Part shown: in pieces, positions 22,133 through 30,563 of the stretch
How the letters are laid out: every line of letters starts with the position of its first letter
Position numbering within the stretch: the stretch's first letter is position 1
IMG/VR virus record: IMGVR_UViG_3300031227_000265
Span: 1-30,569 of that record
Reading direction: 5' to 3' (one strand)
Length of the DNA stretch: 30,569 nt
Origin: a virus
Position numbers and translations under genes: made by a program
The notes under the pieces: generated by a model
Seen by the model: the letters and a program-made list of their open reading frames with translations, nothing else
The model's database searches: none
Told to the model about the DNA's origin: nothing

Positions 22133-22899
22133 TGGAAAAATATACGGATACTTCTAGGGTCACTATAAGGCCGATAGACAAAAAGACTGGTATTAATATG
22201 ATTAAAAAATACCATTACACTCACAAAGCACCTGGTACTACTCAGGATGTGTTGGGTGTGTTTTATAAGGGTGAAGAAGCCAACAAGTTTTTCGATGATG
22301 ATGAAGTATTGATCGGGTGCATGTTATATGGTCATCCAGTTGGTAGGTGGACAATAAAATCCATTATCGAAGATGAAAATATCAAATCCTATAATGTGTA
22401 TGAATTACTGAGGTTATTTGTACACGATGGGTATGGCAAGAATATCGAAAGCTTTGTCATAGGTCAATCATTTAAGTGGCTGAAAGAGAACCGACCAGAG
22501 GTGAAAATATTGGTGAGTTATGCCGATCCTGAAGCCGGTCATGTGGGCATCATATACCAATCAACTAACTGGATGTTCCAGATTCCAGAACCAGGTGGAG
22601 CAATGATGACTTCACTAACCAAAGACCCGTATGTATGGGTTCACCCAAGGTCAATGCACGCAAAGTTTGGTGCTTGTGGGGTGGATGGTCTCAAAGAGGC
22701 ATTGGACAAACCATTCTACATGAAAAAATCACCTCCAAAATTTAGATATGTATATCTATTGACGGACAAAAGGGAGAGCAAGATATTGAAATCGAAATTC
22801 GTATATCAACAATCTCCATATCCAAAAGAGCACGATTATGTTGAAAAAGTTATTGAAATGGTGCCCAATGAAGAGAAAAAATTTAGTAAATTTATTTAA
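22132..22899 (+). CDS. Mom-like DNA modification protein, paralog 3
   Basis: A 255-residue third paralog with KYHYTH, LIGCMLYGHPVGRW, LLRLFVHDGYGKNIESFVIG and SYADPEAGHVGIIYQSTNW, ending KKFSKFI. Its core and length are closer to paralog 2 than to paralog 1, especially HPR(T/S) and FGACGVDGLKEAL against YGFCGVEDMKKSF. It is the last of the coupled trio; a hairpin and a new leader follow before the zinc-ribbon gene. Confidence 0.78.
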   Translation: MEKYTDTSRVTIRPIDKKTGINMIKKYHYTHKAPGTTQDVLGVFYKGEEANKFFDDDEVLIGCMLYGHPVGRWTIKSIIEDENIKSYNVYELLRLFVHDGYGKNIESFVIGQSFKWLKENRPEVKILVSYADPEAGHVGIIYQSTNWMFQIPEPGGAMMTSLTKDPYVWVHPRSMHAKFGACGVDGLKEALDKPFYMKKSPPKFRYVYLLTDKRESKILKSKFVYQQSPYPKEHDYVEKVIEMVPNEEKKFSKFI

Positions 22900-22901
22900 A
22901 T

Positions 22902-22917
22902 GGTATATATTTATACC
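22902..22917 (+). other. Short hairpin in leader of the zinc-ribbon gene
   Basis: GGTATA (22902-22907) and TATACC (22912-22917) form a 6-bp stem with a 4-base loop. The ribosome binding site AAGGA follows. It may separate the Mom trio from the following genes or be part of a promoter region. Confidence 0.35.
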
Positions 22918-22931
22918 TGAAAGGAAATGTT

Positions 22932-23195
22932 ATGAGTCAATTAAATCCAAGAAAACCATTACCAAAATCACCACCAAAACTAGACCTAGCGAAGGCAGAA
23001 ACCATCGTATGTGAACAAGAGGGGTGTGGTAATATGTTATTTCTTCAGTCATTCGTGATGAAAAGAGTATCGGCCATTTTGAGCCCAAGCGGTAAAGAAG
23101 AATTACTACAAATTCCAGTTATGAGTTGCGGAGCATGTGGTGGGGTCAATAAGGAATTCATGGCCGCATTCGGAGAACCCGACAGCGATGGTTAA
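22932..23195 (+). CDS. Zinc-ribbon protein of T4-like phages
   Basis: An 87-residue protein with a Pro/Lys-rich N-terminus (RKPLPKSPPK) and two Cys pairs, C-EQEG-C near residue 32 and C-GA-C near 70, fitting a zinc ribbon. GAAAGGA upstream serves ATG 22932. Its end overlaps gp62 by 8 bases, implying coupling to the clamp loader. The role is unknown; transcriptional or replication accessory functions are possible. Confidence 0.7.
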   Translation: MSQLNPRKPLPKSPPKLDLAKAETIVCEQEGCGNMLFLQSFVMKRVSAILSPSGKEELLQIPVMSCGACGGVNKEFMAAFGEPDSDG

Positions 23196-23637
23196 TACCA
23201 AGATCAAAAAGGCCAAAACCTTATTTGAACATGTAAACCATGTCAATGAAAAACAAACCAAAAATTACTGGGAAACCTTATCTGAAGCCGATAAGAAAAA
23301 TTGGTCCAATTATATGATCCACAGGTTTTTGTCGATGGAACCAGCATTTATTGAGATAGTGAATGAGGTTCAAAAATATAATCTCACTCCGGATATGGTG
23401 TATAAATTCTACATAGATGTTCTGCCAAAGGGTAAGCGGTGGTTGAAATATGTAAAAAAAACGGCCAAACAGAAATTCGAGAGTGGATTGGTGGAATTGT
23501 TTGCAAAGCATTTTGAGGCTAGTATTCTTGAATCGACTGAATACATTGAATTATTGAGCCGATCTGAAATTGAAGAGATTTTGGACAAATATGGTCTGGA
23601 TGCAAAAACAAAACGAAAATATCTGAAAGGAATTTAG
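23188..23637 (+). CDS. 62: Clamp loader small subunit gp62
   Basis: A 149-residue protein matching T4 gp62 (187 residues) in its middle: FYIDVLPKGKRWLKYVKK aligns with the T4 segment around AVPRGKRYGKWAK, followed by a helix with LVELFAKHFE. It combines with four gp44 subunits to load the clamp. ATG 23188 lies inside the zinc-ribbon gene; a longer frame from 23137 would overlap it fully and is not needed. The N-terminus is shorter than in T4. The stop is TAG. Confidence 0.82.
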   Translation: MVNTKIKKAKTLFEHVNHVNEKQTKNYWETLSEADKKNWSNYMIHRFLSMEPAFIEIVNEVQKYNLTPDMVYKFYIDVLPKGKRWLKYVKKTAKQKFESGLVELFAKHFEASILESTEYIELLSRSEIEEILDKYGLDAKTKRKYLKGI

Positions 23638-23638
23638 A

Positions 23639-23818
23639 ATGTCATTACACAAGAGATGGTTAATAGAAGAAATCCAGAAATACTGGAATGTAACACAAGA
23701 GGAAGCATTAAGGTATGCAGATACATACGATGCGACTGAGCAAGGTAGAGTTGAATTGAAAGCCATATTGATCAAATGTGGAGTTTCCAGAGAAAAATTA
23801 AGAGAATTGAGATTATAG
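23639..23818 (+). CDS. Small hypothetical protein after gp62
   Basis: A 59-residue helical basic protein (MSLHKRWLIEEIQKYWNVTQEEALRY...). AAAGG inside gp62 precedes ATG 23639. In T4 regA follows gp62, but this protein is half the length of RegA and shows none of its sequence. The pattern of three short helices could be a helix-turn-helix or simply a helical bundle. The function is unknown. Confidence 0.6.
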   Translation: MSLHKRWLIEEIQKYWNVTQEEALRYADTYDATEQGRVELKAILIKCGVSREKLRELRL

Positions 23819-23826
23819 GAGCTAGT

Positions 23827-24444
23827 ATGGAAGAAAATGTAGATTTAGAAGAGGGTGTAAAAGAACCCGGAGAAATAGAAGAAGTATCGGTGGCGTTTGA
23901 TTTGGGGTCATTCCAATTGGATAATGGTATTGATTTGATCAATAACGCTCTCCATTTTGTGGGAGAATTCAATTCAGAATCAATCGCTGATATTATTAAT
24001 AGGATGACATTTATGTATAATGTCAACTCCGAGAGGGATATCAATTTAATGGTGACTTCTCAAGGTGGTGATGTGTACGCATTATTCGGCCTGCTCGATT
24101 TTATACATGGCCTAAAGGTAAAGGTAAATGTGTATGTAATTGGTAGTGCATTGTCTTCAGGGGGTATCCTGCTTGCATGTACGACGGGTGAACGAGTGGT
24201 CGGCCCACATTCAGTGGTTTTATTCCATGATGGTGAAATATCAATGGGTGGCAAATTGGATGATGTAAAGGGTCAAAGTAAGCACATGGAAATGTTAGCC
24301 GATAAAATTCTCGATATGTTGGAAGAAAAAACTTCAATGAATCGCAAGTTTTGGCTTGACAATACCAAAAATGACTTGTATCTTGAAGCTGACGATTGTG
24401 TAACTTATGGGATAGCTGATAGAATTGGAGGAATGCATGACTAA
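23827..24444 (+). CDS. ClpP-like serine protease
   Basis: A 205-residue protein with the ClpP core: TSQGGDVYALFGLLDFI, the nucleophile segment VIGSALSSGGILLA (Ser in G-x-A-x-S) and the His in VVLFHDGE. The last 60 residues include the usual handle region (KTSMNRKFWLDNTKND) and the conserved YGIADRI near the end. Such proteases occur in many T4-like phages of aquatic bacteria. The long acidic N-terminus (residues 1-30) is unusual. GGAG 5-8 bases upstream favours ATG 23827 over the in-frame ATG 23776. Confidence 0.85.
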   Translation: MEENVDLEEGVKEPGEIEEVSVAFDLGSFQLDNGIDLINNALHFVGEFNSESIADIINRMTFMYNVNSERDINLMVTSQGGDVYALFGLLDFIHGLKVKVNVYVIGSALSSGGILLACTTGERVVGPHSVVLFHDGEISMGGKLDDVKGQSKHMEMLADKILDMLEEKTSMNRKFWLDNTKNDLYLEADDCVTYGIADRIGGMHD

Positions 24445-25318
24445 TCACGTTTCCAATTCACAGGTAGTGAAGTATTCAAAATGCCCATTACATTGGAAAT
24501 TGGAGTATATTGATGAGATAGGGGACTATGAAACGAATATCTACTTGATATTTGGTACATCCGCTCATACTGTTATACAATCGTATATCAAGACATTGTA
24601 TAACGAAAGTGTTAAGAAAGCCAATGAAATGGATTTGGATCAAATGCTCATAGATGAAATGAAATCGGAGTATGCTAAGGCACAGGAAAAGGGCGATCCG
24701 AATCCTTGTACCAAAGCAGAGATGATTGAATTTTATTATGATGGTATCAAAATATTCAGATATTTGATAGCACATCAGAAGGAATATTTCCCTAAGAGAA
24801 ACCACAAATTACTCGGAATAGAAACTGGGTTGGGTGTGGAATATGGCCCAGTAGAATTCGCTGGGTATCTGGATGTGGTTATTCTGAATGATACCACTAA
24901 AAAGATCAAGATAATTGACTTGAAAACGTCTACCAATGGGTGGAACAAGTGGCAGAAAATGGACAAATCCAAATCCAATCAACTGTTATTCTATAAGAAA
25001 TTCTATGGAGAAAAGTTTAATATCCAGATGAATGACATTATGGTGGAATTTTTGATACTCAAGCGCAAGTTATATGAGAATATGGATTTCCCACAAAAGC
25101 GAATACAAAGGTTTGTGCCCGCAAGTGGTACACCTTCTATAAACAAAGCGATGAATGATTTGGAAACCTTTGTAAATGAGGCTTTCACTGAAACAGGAGA
25201 AAAGAATACGGAACGGAAATATCCGGCAAGGTCTGGCAAAAACAATAGAAATTGTACATACTGCCCCTTCAAAGATCATCCAAAGTATTGTGATCCAAAA
25301 GATAGGATAAGGGGTTAA
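24437..25318 (+). CDS. PD-(D/E)XK nuclease, RecB/Cas4-like
   Basis: A 293-residue nuclease with the RecB-family order: a first Cys-containing segment (SKCPLHWKLEY), His in FGTSAHTVI, Glu in GIETGLGVEYG, Asp in AGYLDVV, Lys in IIDLKTS and a Q-x3-Y motif (NQLLFYKKFYG). Near the C-terminus C-TY-C and a final Cys (HPKYC), with the early Cys, could bind an iron-sulphur cluster as in AddB or Cas4. It likely processes DNA ends in recombination or repair. ATG 24437 has GGAGG upstream and overlaps the ClpP-like gene by 8 bases. Confidence 0.82.
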   Translation: MTNHVSNSQVVKYSKCPLHWKLEYIDEIGDYETNIYLIFGTSAHTVIQSYIKTLYNESVKKANEMDLDQMLIDEMKSEYAKAQEKGDPNPCTKAEMIEFYYDGIKIFRYLIAHQKEYFPKRNHKLLGIETGLGVEYGPVEFAGYLDVVILNDTTKKIKIIDLKTSTNGWNKWQKMDKSKSNQLLFYKKFYGEKFNIQMNDIMVEFLILKRKLYENMDFPQKRIQRFVPASGTPSINKAMNDLETFVNEAFTETGEKNTERKYPARSGKNNRNCTYCPFKDHPKYCDPKDRIRG

Positions 25319-25320
25319 TT

Positions 25321-25764
25321 ATGACCATACTTTTAAGAATATTATTAACGGATATGCTGGATAATCCAATGGAGAACATAGTTCTGCACAGAATTGAGAA
25401 GGCCACAAAAGAACTGAAAACTGGTTTTGCGGTTGAATTTTGGTATATCAAGGGGGAAGTGGGAGTTCCCAGAGTACAGAAATTTATTGATAAAATTTCA
25501 ACGATGTTCCACTGCCAAATGTCGGTAAAAATGGTAGAATCTGATGCAGACCAACCACATGGATTTGTACTCCCGCCACATGAAAAGCATGTGTGGTTCA
25601 ATGTCACTCCAATGAGGTACAAGAATTTGCACATAAGTTATAGGTTTGAATATGTGTACGATGGAATAGAAGATATGGGTAACGCTGTATCCGATTTTAT
25701 CAAAACAGTTAAATTCTATGAAAAACCAAAACAAGATAATAGACGACAAAAAAGGAACGATTAA
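25321..25764 (+). CDS. Hypothetical protein
   Basis: A 147-residue protein with mixed strands and helices, an aromatic middle (HVWFNVTPMRYKNLHISYRFEY) and a basic tail (KPKQDNRRQKRND). It starts 2 bases after the nuclease gene and overlaps the next gene by one base (TAATG). The basic tail may contact nucleic acid. I do not recognise a family. Confidence 0.6.
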   Translation: MTILLRILLTDMLDNPMENIVLHRIEKATKELKTGFAVEFWYIKGEVGVPRVQKFIDKISTMFHCQMSVKMVESDADQPHGFVLPPHEKHVWFNVTPMRYKNLHISYRFEYVYDGIEDMGNAVSDFIKTVKFYEKPKQDNRRQKRND

Positions 25765-26171
25765 TGAATGTGAAAATCGGTATTGTGGGCAGTCGCAAAT
25801 ATGCCAATAATAGGAAAATGAAGGATATCATATTCAAGCTGAAAGAACGGTTTGGTGACGATGTTGAAATAGTAAGTGGTGAACAGAAGCAAGGTGCCGA
25901 TGGAATGGCTAAGAAAATAGCATTGGAAATGGGCATGAAATATGTGTCATTCCCGCCAAAGCATTATCCTTACAATAGTTATTGTATTATGGAATCATCC
26001 GATTATGGCAAGCCATACAGGGTGTGGTATTATAATGAACGGAATACTCAAATAGCCGAATATTCCGATTATGTGTTCGCATTCATTCCAGAGGGTGTGG
26101 ATTCTAGGGGCACAATGGACACCGTAAAAAAAGCTCGTAAATTGGAAAAAAAAGTCGTCATTTTTAACTAG
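25764..26171 (+). CDS. SLOG-family protein (DprA/YspA-like)
   Basis: A 135-residue Rossmann-like protein. The order fits the SLOG nucleotide-binding superfamily: KIGIVGSRKYAN at the N-terminus, VSGEQKQGADGMAKKIAL, a RNTQIAEYSDYVFAFIP segment and a C-terminal GTMDTVKKARKLEKKVVIF. Members bind nucleotides or nucleotide-derived signals; phage versions are common and uncharacterised. ATG 25764 overlaps the previous stop. It ends with TAG 13 bases before the late-promoter-like octamer. Confidence 0.78.
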   Translation: MNVKIGIVGSRKYANNRKMKDIIFKLKERFGDDVEIVSGEQKQGADGMAKKIALEMGMKYVSFPPKHYPYNSYCIMESSDYGKPYRVWYYNERNTQIAEYSDYVFAFIPEGVDSRGTMDTVKKARKLEKKVVIFN

Positions 26172-26183
26172 TTCATTGATATA

Positions 26184-26191
26184 TATAAATA
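26184..26191 (+). promoter_or_regulatory. T4-type late promoter TATAAATA
   Basis: An exact TATAAATA match in a short intergenic gap, 15 bases before the ATG at 26206. AGGAG sits between them. The position suits late expression of the ribbon-helix-helix gene and the two glycosyltransferases. Confidence 0.55.
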
Positions 26192-26205
26192 TACAGGAGA
26201 TAGAA

Positions 26206-26403
26206 ATGGATAAAGACAACACAAAATTAACAACGGTAAAGCTGATCGACGATTGATATAGGCAGTTCAAATTGCATGCTATCAATGACGATTTCACTTT
26301 GCAAAAACTTGTAAATCGAACCATACATAGATATGTAAATGACGATGTATATAGAAATGATATGTTAAATTATGATATGCCATTGAGTGGCAGTAAATAT
26401 TAA
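26206..26403 (+). CDS. Ribbon-helix-helix-like protein with in-frame TGA (Trp17)
   Basis: A 65-residue protein when TGA 26254-26256 is Trp (LIDDWYRQFKLHA). The layout TTVKLIDD (strand), WYRQFKLHAIND (helix), FTLQKLVNRTIHRYV (helix) fits an Arc/MetJ-type DNA-binding fold, with the TGA codon in the link between strand and first helix. AGGAGA at 26195-26200 serves ATG 26206. It probably acts as a small transcription factor. Under the standard code only 16 residues would be made and no ATG with a ribosome binding site follows. Confidence 0.72.
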
Positions 26404-26416
26404 TCGGAGGTTATAA

Positions 26417-28012
26417 ATGGCTGACAAAGTTATAAAGAATTGAAATGTCGGAGACATAAGAAACGGGACAGAGGTTTTAGCACCAGAACAGAGAAAAACA
26501 CTATTAATATTATCGGATGATCTGAGAATGTCGTCTGGGGTAGGGACAATGACTAGAGAAATAACTATGGGTATTTGCCATAGATTTAATATCGTTCAAG
26601 TTGGTGGAGCTATAAACCATCCAGATAAAAATAAAGTGATTGATTTAAATCAAAGCTTTCAAGACGGAACGGGTGTCCCAGAGGCACATTGCAAGGTGTA
26701 TCCAGTTGATGGATATGGAAATTCGGATGTCGTTAGACAAATAATGAATACTGACAAACCCGATGCCATACTACACTTCACAGACCCTAGATTTTGGGGT
26801 TGGTTGTATCAAATGGAACATGAGATTCGTCAGAATATTCCAATTTTTTACTACGCTTTGTGGGATGATTTGCCAGTACCAATGTACAATAAAAGATTTT
26901 ATGAATCATGTGACTTGATTATGTCAATTTCAAAACAATCACATTACATCCATAGATCGGCATTAATGGAAACTGACACCAAAATAATTGACATGACCAT
27001 AAATGAGGTACTAAATGAATATCCAGACGGAAACAATATGGAGACCAGAGTTAGTTATGTTCCGCATGGTATCAATGAAAATGAATTCTATCCCATAGAA
27101 GAGGGTCATCCGGAATGGGATGATATGAGGAAATTTAGGAGTGAAGTCACTACAGGGACTCTTGGAAATATCGAATTTATATTCCTATACAATAGTAGAA
27201 ATATTAGAAGAAAAATGACAACCGATTTGATATATGCATTTAAAGTATTTTGTGACGCTCTGCCCCAAGGTGAAGCCGACAAATGCTTATTGTTATTACA
27301 TACACAGCCGGTTGACGAAAACGGAACGGATTTGCCAGCTGTAATCAGTGAATTGGTCGATAACTATAATATCGTTTTTTCACATCAAAAATTAGATACT
27401 AAGCACATGAACTACCTATATAATATATCGGATGTCACTGCACTAATTTCTTCAAATGAAGGATTTGGATTGGGCACAGCTGAATCATTAATGGCGGGTA
27501 CTCCAATTCTGGTTAATACCACTGGAGGACTTCAAGATCAAGTTGGGTTCAAAAGAGAAGATGGTGAATATGTCGGAGTAGAAGATTATAGAGATGGTTG
27601 GGGTTCCAATCATGATGGTCGATATACTGAGCACGCGGAATGGTGTAAACCAGTCTGGCCTGTTAGTAGGGCTATAGTGGGTTCGGTTCCAACTCCATAT
27701 ATTGCAGACGACCGATGTGATTGGCAAGATGTGGCAATCAGAATGTTGGAATGGTATGGCACACCAATAGACGACCGCAAAGCTTCTGGGAAGTCTGGTC
27801 GTGAGTGGTTACTTTCAGAAAAGACGGGGATGTCTGCTTCAGAAATGGCTCGACGATTTGTGGTTCACATGGATGAAACTTTTGAAAATTGGATGCCGAG
27901 AAAGAGGTTTTCAATGATTAAAGTTGAAATGCCGGAAAAAGTTATGAAGGAAAATGGCTTGAAACTCACCAAAAAAATTGAACATGGAAATGTTTACATA
28001 CCAAATAAATAG
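26417..28012 (+). CDS. GT-B glycosyltransferase with in-frame TGA (Trp9)
   Basis: A 531-residue protein when TGA 26441-26443 is Trp (VIKNWNVGD). The first domain begins TLLILSDDLRMSSGVGTM, typical of GT-B enzymes in T4-like phages. The second carries FIFLYNSRNIRRKM and the family 1/4 donor-binding region ALISSNEGFGLGTAESLMAG, with the E-x7-E style Glu pair. It would transfer a sugar to modified DNA bases, virion proteins or host surface; the acceptor is not visible. CGGAGG at 26405-26410 serves ATG 26417. The stop is TAG. Confidence 0.85.
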
Positions 28013-28026
28013 GAATAGGAAAAATT

Positions 28027-29382
28027 ATGCCAATACCAGAAAATAAAGTAATGTTAGTTTTTATGGCCCCAGTGGCCACAAGATCAGGTTATGGTTCCCA
28101 TTCTAGGGATATTATCAGGTCTATTATCAAAATGGACAAATTCGATGTTAGAATTCTGCCCACCAGATGGGGTGAAACTCCACAGGATGCGTTGGATTAT
28201 CTCAATCCGGATGACAGGATAATCATAGATAGGTTGCTCCCTGAGCCCAAATTGGACAGACAACCAGAGATATTCATGCAGTGTACAGTGCCAAATGAAT
28301 TTCAGGCACCCGGTAAATATAATATCGGTATCACGGCTGGTGTCGAAACTACCATTTGTCCTCCAGAATGGATAGATGGAATGAATAGAATGGATATGAA
28401 TATTGTACCTTCAAAATTCGTTAAGGATATGTTTGAGAGCCTGAAATTTACGGAGAAGAATGAACAGGGTCAACCAGTAAGAGAAATCAAAATGGAAAAA
28501 CCCATTGAAGTATTGTTCGAAGGAGCAGATACTAAAATCTATAAAAAGACCAGTGATTTCAGCAGTGAATTAAAAGAGGAAATGTCTCTTGTAAAAGAAT
28601 CATTTGCATTTTTATTTGTGGGGCATTGGTTGCAGGGTGGACTTGGCAAGGATCGAAAGGATGTTGGAATGTTAGTTAGGATGTTTCTTGAGACATTCAA
28701 AAATAAGGCTAAATCGCCCGCACTTATAATGAAAACCAGTGGGTCTAGTTTTTCGGTGTTGGATAGGGAAAACATGCTGGCCATGATTAATCAAATCAAA
28801 CAATCATTGGGTAACCATAAATGGCCAAATATCTATGTGATGCATGGAGATTTGACTGACAATGAAATGAATGAATTGTATAATCATCCGAAGGTTAAGG
28901 CTCACGTAACATTCACTCATGGTGAAGGATTCGGCCGACCATTACTTGAAGCGGTGTTTAGTGAAAAGCCAATTATCGCTCCGAAATGGTCTGGGCACTT
29001 GGATTTCTTGAATCCAAAATATGTTACATTGTTACCAGGTGGACTTACTGCCGTGGATAAAAACTCACTACAAAAGGGGTTGGTTGTCGATGGTGCAAAA
29101 TGGTTCACAGTGGATTATGGTCACGCTGGCAAGGTATTGAAGGATGTGTTTGATAGTTATAAGAAATATACCCAAAATACAAAAATATTGGCGATGGCAA
29201 ATAAAACCAAATTTTCTATAGAAGCGATGGATGCGGAGTTTTTGAAAATTTTGGATACACATCTTCCAGAATTCCCAAAATTGGTGGACAATCTCAAGCT
29301 CCCCAAATTGAAGAAAACGGGTGGCACTGTACCTAAAATGAAATTCCCCACATTAAAAAAATCAAGTAAACTTACTAAATAG
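28027..29382 (+). CDS. GT-B glycosyltransferase 2
   Basis: A 451-residue GT-B protein. The N-terminal domain starts VMLVFMAPVATRSGYGSHSRDI; the C-terminal donor domain has FAFLFVGHWLQGGLGKDRKD and HVTFTHGEGFGRPLLEAVFS, with the conserved Glu-rich loop. The tail is basic (KLPKLKKTGG, MKFPTLKKSSKLTK), as expected for contact with nucleic acid or membrane. It follows the first enzyme by 14 bases, so both may act on the same acceptor. AGGAA upstream is a modest ribosome binding site. The stop is TAG. Confidence 0.85.
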   Translation: MPIPENKVMLVFMAPVATRSGYGSHSRDIIRSIIKMDKFDVRILPTRWGETPQDALDYLNPDDRIIIDRLLPEPKLDRQPEIFMQCTVPNEFQAPGKYNIGITAGVETTICPPEWIDGMNRMDMNIVPSKFVKDMFESLKFTEKNEQGQPVREIKMEKPIEVLFEGADTKIYKKTSDFSSELKEEMSLVKESFAFLFVGHWLQGGLGKDRKDVGMLVRMFLETFKNKAKSPALIMKTSGSSFSVLDRENMLAMINQIKQSLGNHKWPNIYVMHGDLTDNEMNELYNHPKVKAHVTFTHGEGFGRPLLEAVFSEKPIIAPKWSGHLDFLNPKYVTLLPGGLTAVDKNSLQKGLVVDGAKWFTVDYGHAGKVLKDVFDSYKKYTQNTKILAMANKTKFSIEAMDAEFLKILDTHLPEFPKLVDNLKLPKLKKTGGTVPKMKFPTLKKSSKLTK

Positions 29383-29396
29383 AAAAGGGGTAAATC

Positions 29397-29561
29397 ATGA
29401 AAAATGATTGGCTGGTTGTAAAAAATGAAAAGGGTGAATTGGTAAAAATCAATGTCGAACCCGAAATATACAAATATGTTACACAATTGGAATACGCAAT
29501 TAAATTCCCGATTAGGAGCAAGATTGCGGAATTGTATCCCGATAGATTTGGAGGGGAATAG
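29397..29561 (+). CDS. Small hypothetical protein
   Basis: A 54-residue protein (MKNDWLVVKNEKGELVKINV...) with a strand-rich first half and a helix. AAAGGGG at 29383-29389 serves ATG 29397. Its TAG stop shares its last base with the GTG start of the next gene. No function is recognised. Confidence 0.6.
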   Translation: MKNDWLVVKNEKGELVKINVEPEIYKYVTQLEYAIKFPIRSKIAELYPDRFGGE

Positions 29562-29857
29562 TGTCCGATGTAATGACTGGAACATACGAAGAACTGAGGC
29601 ATTGGTGATACGACGTAATGAAAATTATACCAAGAAATCAGAATATGGATTATGATAAATATCCATATAGGGAATTGACTGACAAAATGACATTCAAAGA
29701 TCAGGTCGACGCTGGAATAGGCGCGTGTAGGAAACTTGATCAAGACCCCGAATTTGCGTTGTACTATATGAAATATGATAGGCGGTCAAAAAAGAATGCA
29801 GATGAAATTGATGAGATAGAACTGATAGTTATAAACCAACGTGTAAAAATAATATAG
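29561..29857 (+). CDS. Hypothetical protein with in-frame TGA (Trp16)
   Basis: A 98-residue protein starting at GTG 29561, with GGAGGGG at 29550-29556 just upstream. TGA 29606-29608 reads as Trp (LRHWWYDVM). A standard-code reading gives a 15-codon peptide and a 79-residue ORF from ATG 29618 without a ribosome binding site. The C-terminal half is charged and ends with strands (IELIVINQRVKII). The start overlaps the previous stop. The function is unknown. Confidence 0.65.
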
Positions 29858-29913
29858 GAAAAAATAATATCTTTTTTTATCTTTTTTGATACTTATTATA
29901 AAAGGAGATTACA

Positions 29914-30063
29914 ATGGATAAGAAAAATTTAAAAATTGATTCGAATGTGCACAATAAATTAAAAGAATATTGTGATAATAATTTTTTGAAAATGAGTGAA
30001 TGGGCGTCTAATATTATTTTAAATCATATATTGGAATTGGAAAAAAATGATGGGAAAAACTAA
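29914..30063 (+). CDS. Small ribbon-helix-helix-like protein
   Basis: A 49-residue protein: a short strand (NLKIDSNV), a helix (HNKLKEYCDNN) and a second helix (MSEWASNIILNHILELEK), the order of an Arc-type DNA-binding fold. AAGGAG at 29901-29906 serves ATG 29914. The leader 29858-29913 is T-rich with TTATTATAAAAG and may hold a promoter. It is probably a regulator, by fold alone. Confidence 0.6.
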   Translation: MDKKNLKIDSNVHNKLKEYCDNNFLKMSEWASNIILNHILELEKNDGKN

Positions 30064-30080
30064 GAATAAAGGAGTTATGA

Positions 30081-30563
30081 ATGAGTAAAAATGAAAATTA
30101 TGAAGGTGAAAGGGTCATTACCTGCCCCATCTGTTTTAATGATGAAAAATGTTTTGAGGATATGCATGGTGATTTTTCATCGTATTTGTGCTTCAGATGT
30201 GGATACACAAGCAATTCACACTACACCAAAGATTCTGCCGAGAGAGCCAAACACATAGGTAACACCCCCGAACTTATAAAGGGTCTGGAATTTTTTGATA
30301 ACGAGCGAGAGCTCTATTGGTATCCTAGTGTACTTAATATGGGCACTAAGGGTATCATATTTCCGGAGGGAAAAGAAGATAATTGGGTATGGAAATATGC
30401 CAAAGTAATTGATATTCCAGAAGATGAGAAAAAGGATTACCCTGTCCCTGGAAAAGATGGTGAATTTTATGACACCAAATTGGATGTAGATGGAGCCGAA
30501 TCGTTTGACAAATATGATTTCTTGTCAGCGGTTAAAGGCATGGGCATCACTGTGGACTTATAA
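30081..30563 (+). CDS. Zinc-ribbon hypothetical protein of T4-like phages
   Basis: A 160-residue protein with an N-terminal zinc ribbon, C-PI-C at about 15-18 and C-FR-C at about 37-40, followed by a longer acidic domain (RELYWYPSVLNMGTKGIIFP, NWVWKYAKVIDI). AAAGGAG at 30068-30074 serves ATG 30081. It ends 6 bases before the window edge, with its own TAA. The composition resembles conserved unnamed proteins of aquatic T4-like phages. The function is unknown. Confidence 0.65.
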   Translation: MSKNENYEGERVITCPICFNDEKCFEDMHGDFSSYLCFRCGYTSNSHYTKDSAERAKHIGNTPELIKGLEFFDNERELYWYPSVLNMGTKGIIFPEGKEDNWVWKYAKVIDIPEDEKKDYPVPGKDGEFYDTKLDVDGAESFDKYDFLSAVKGMGITVDL

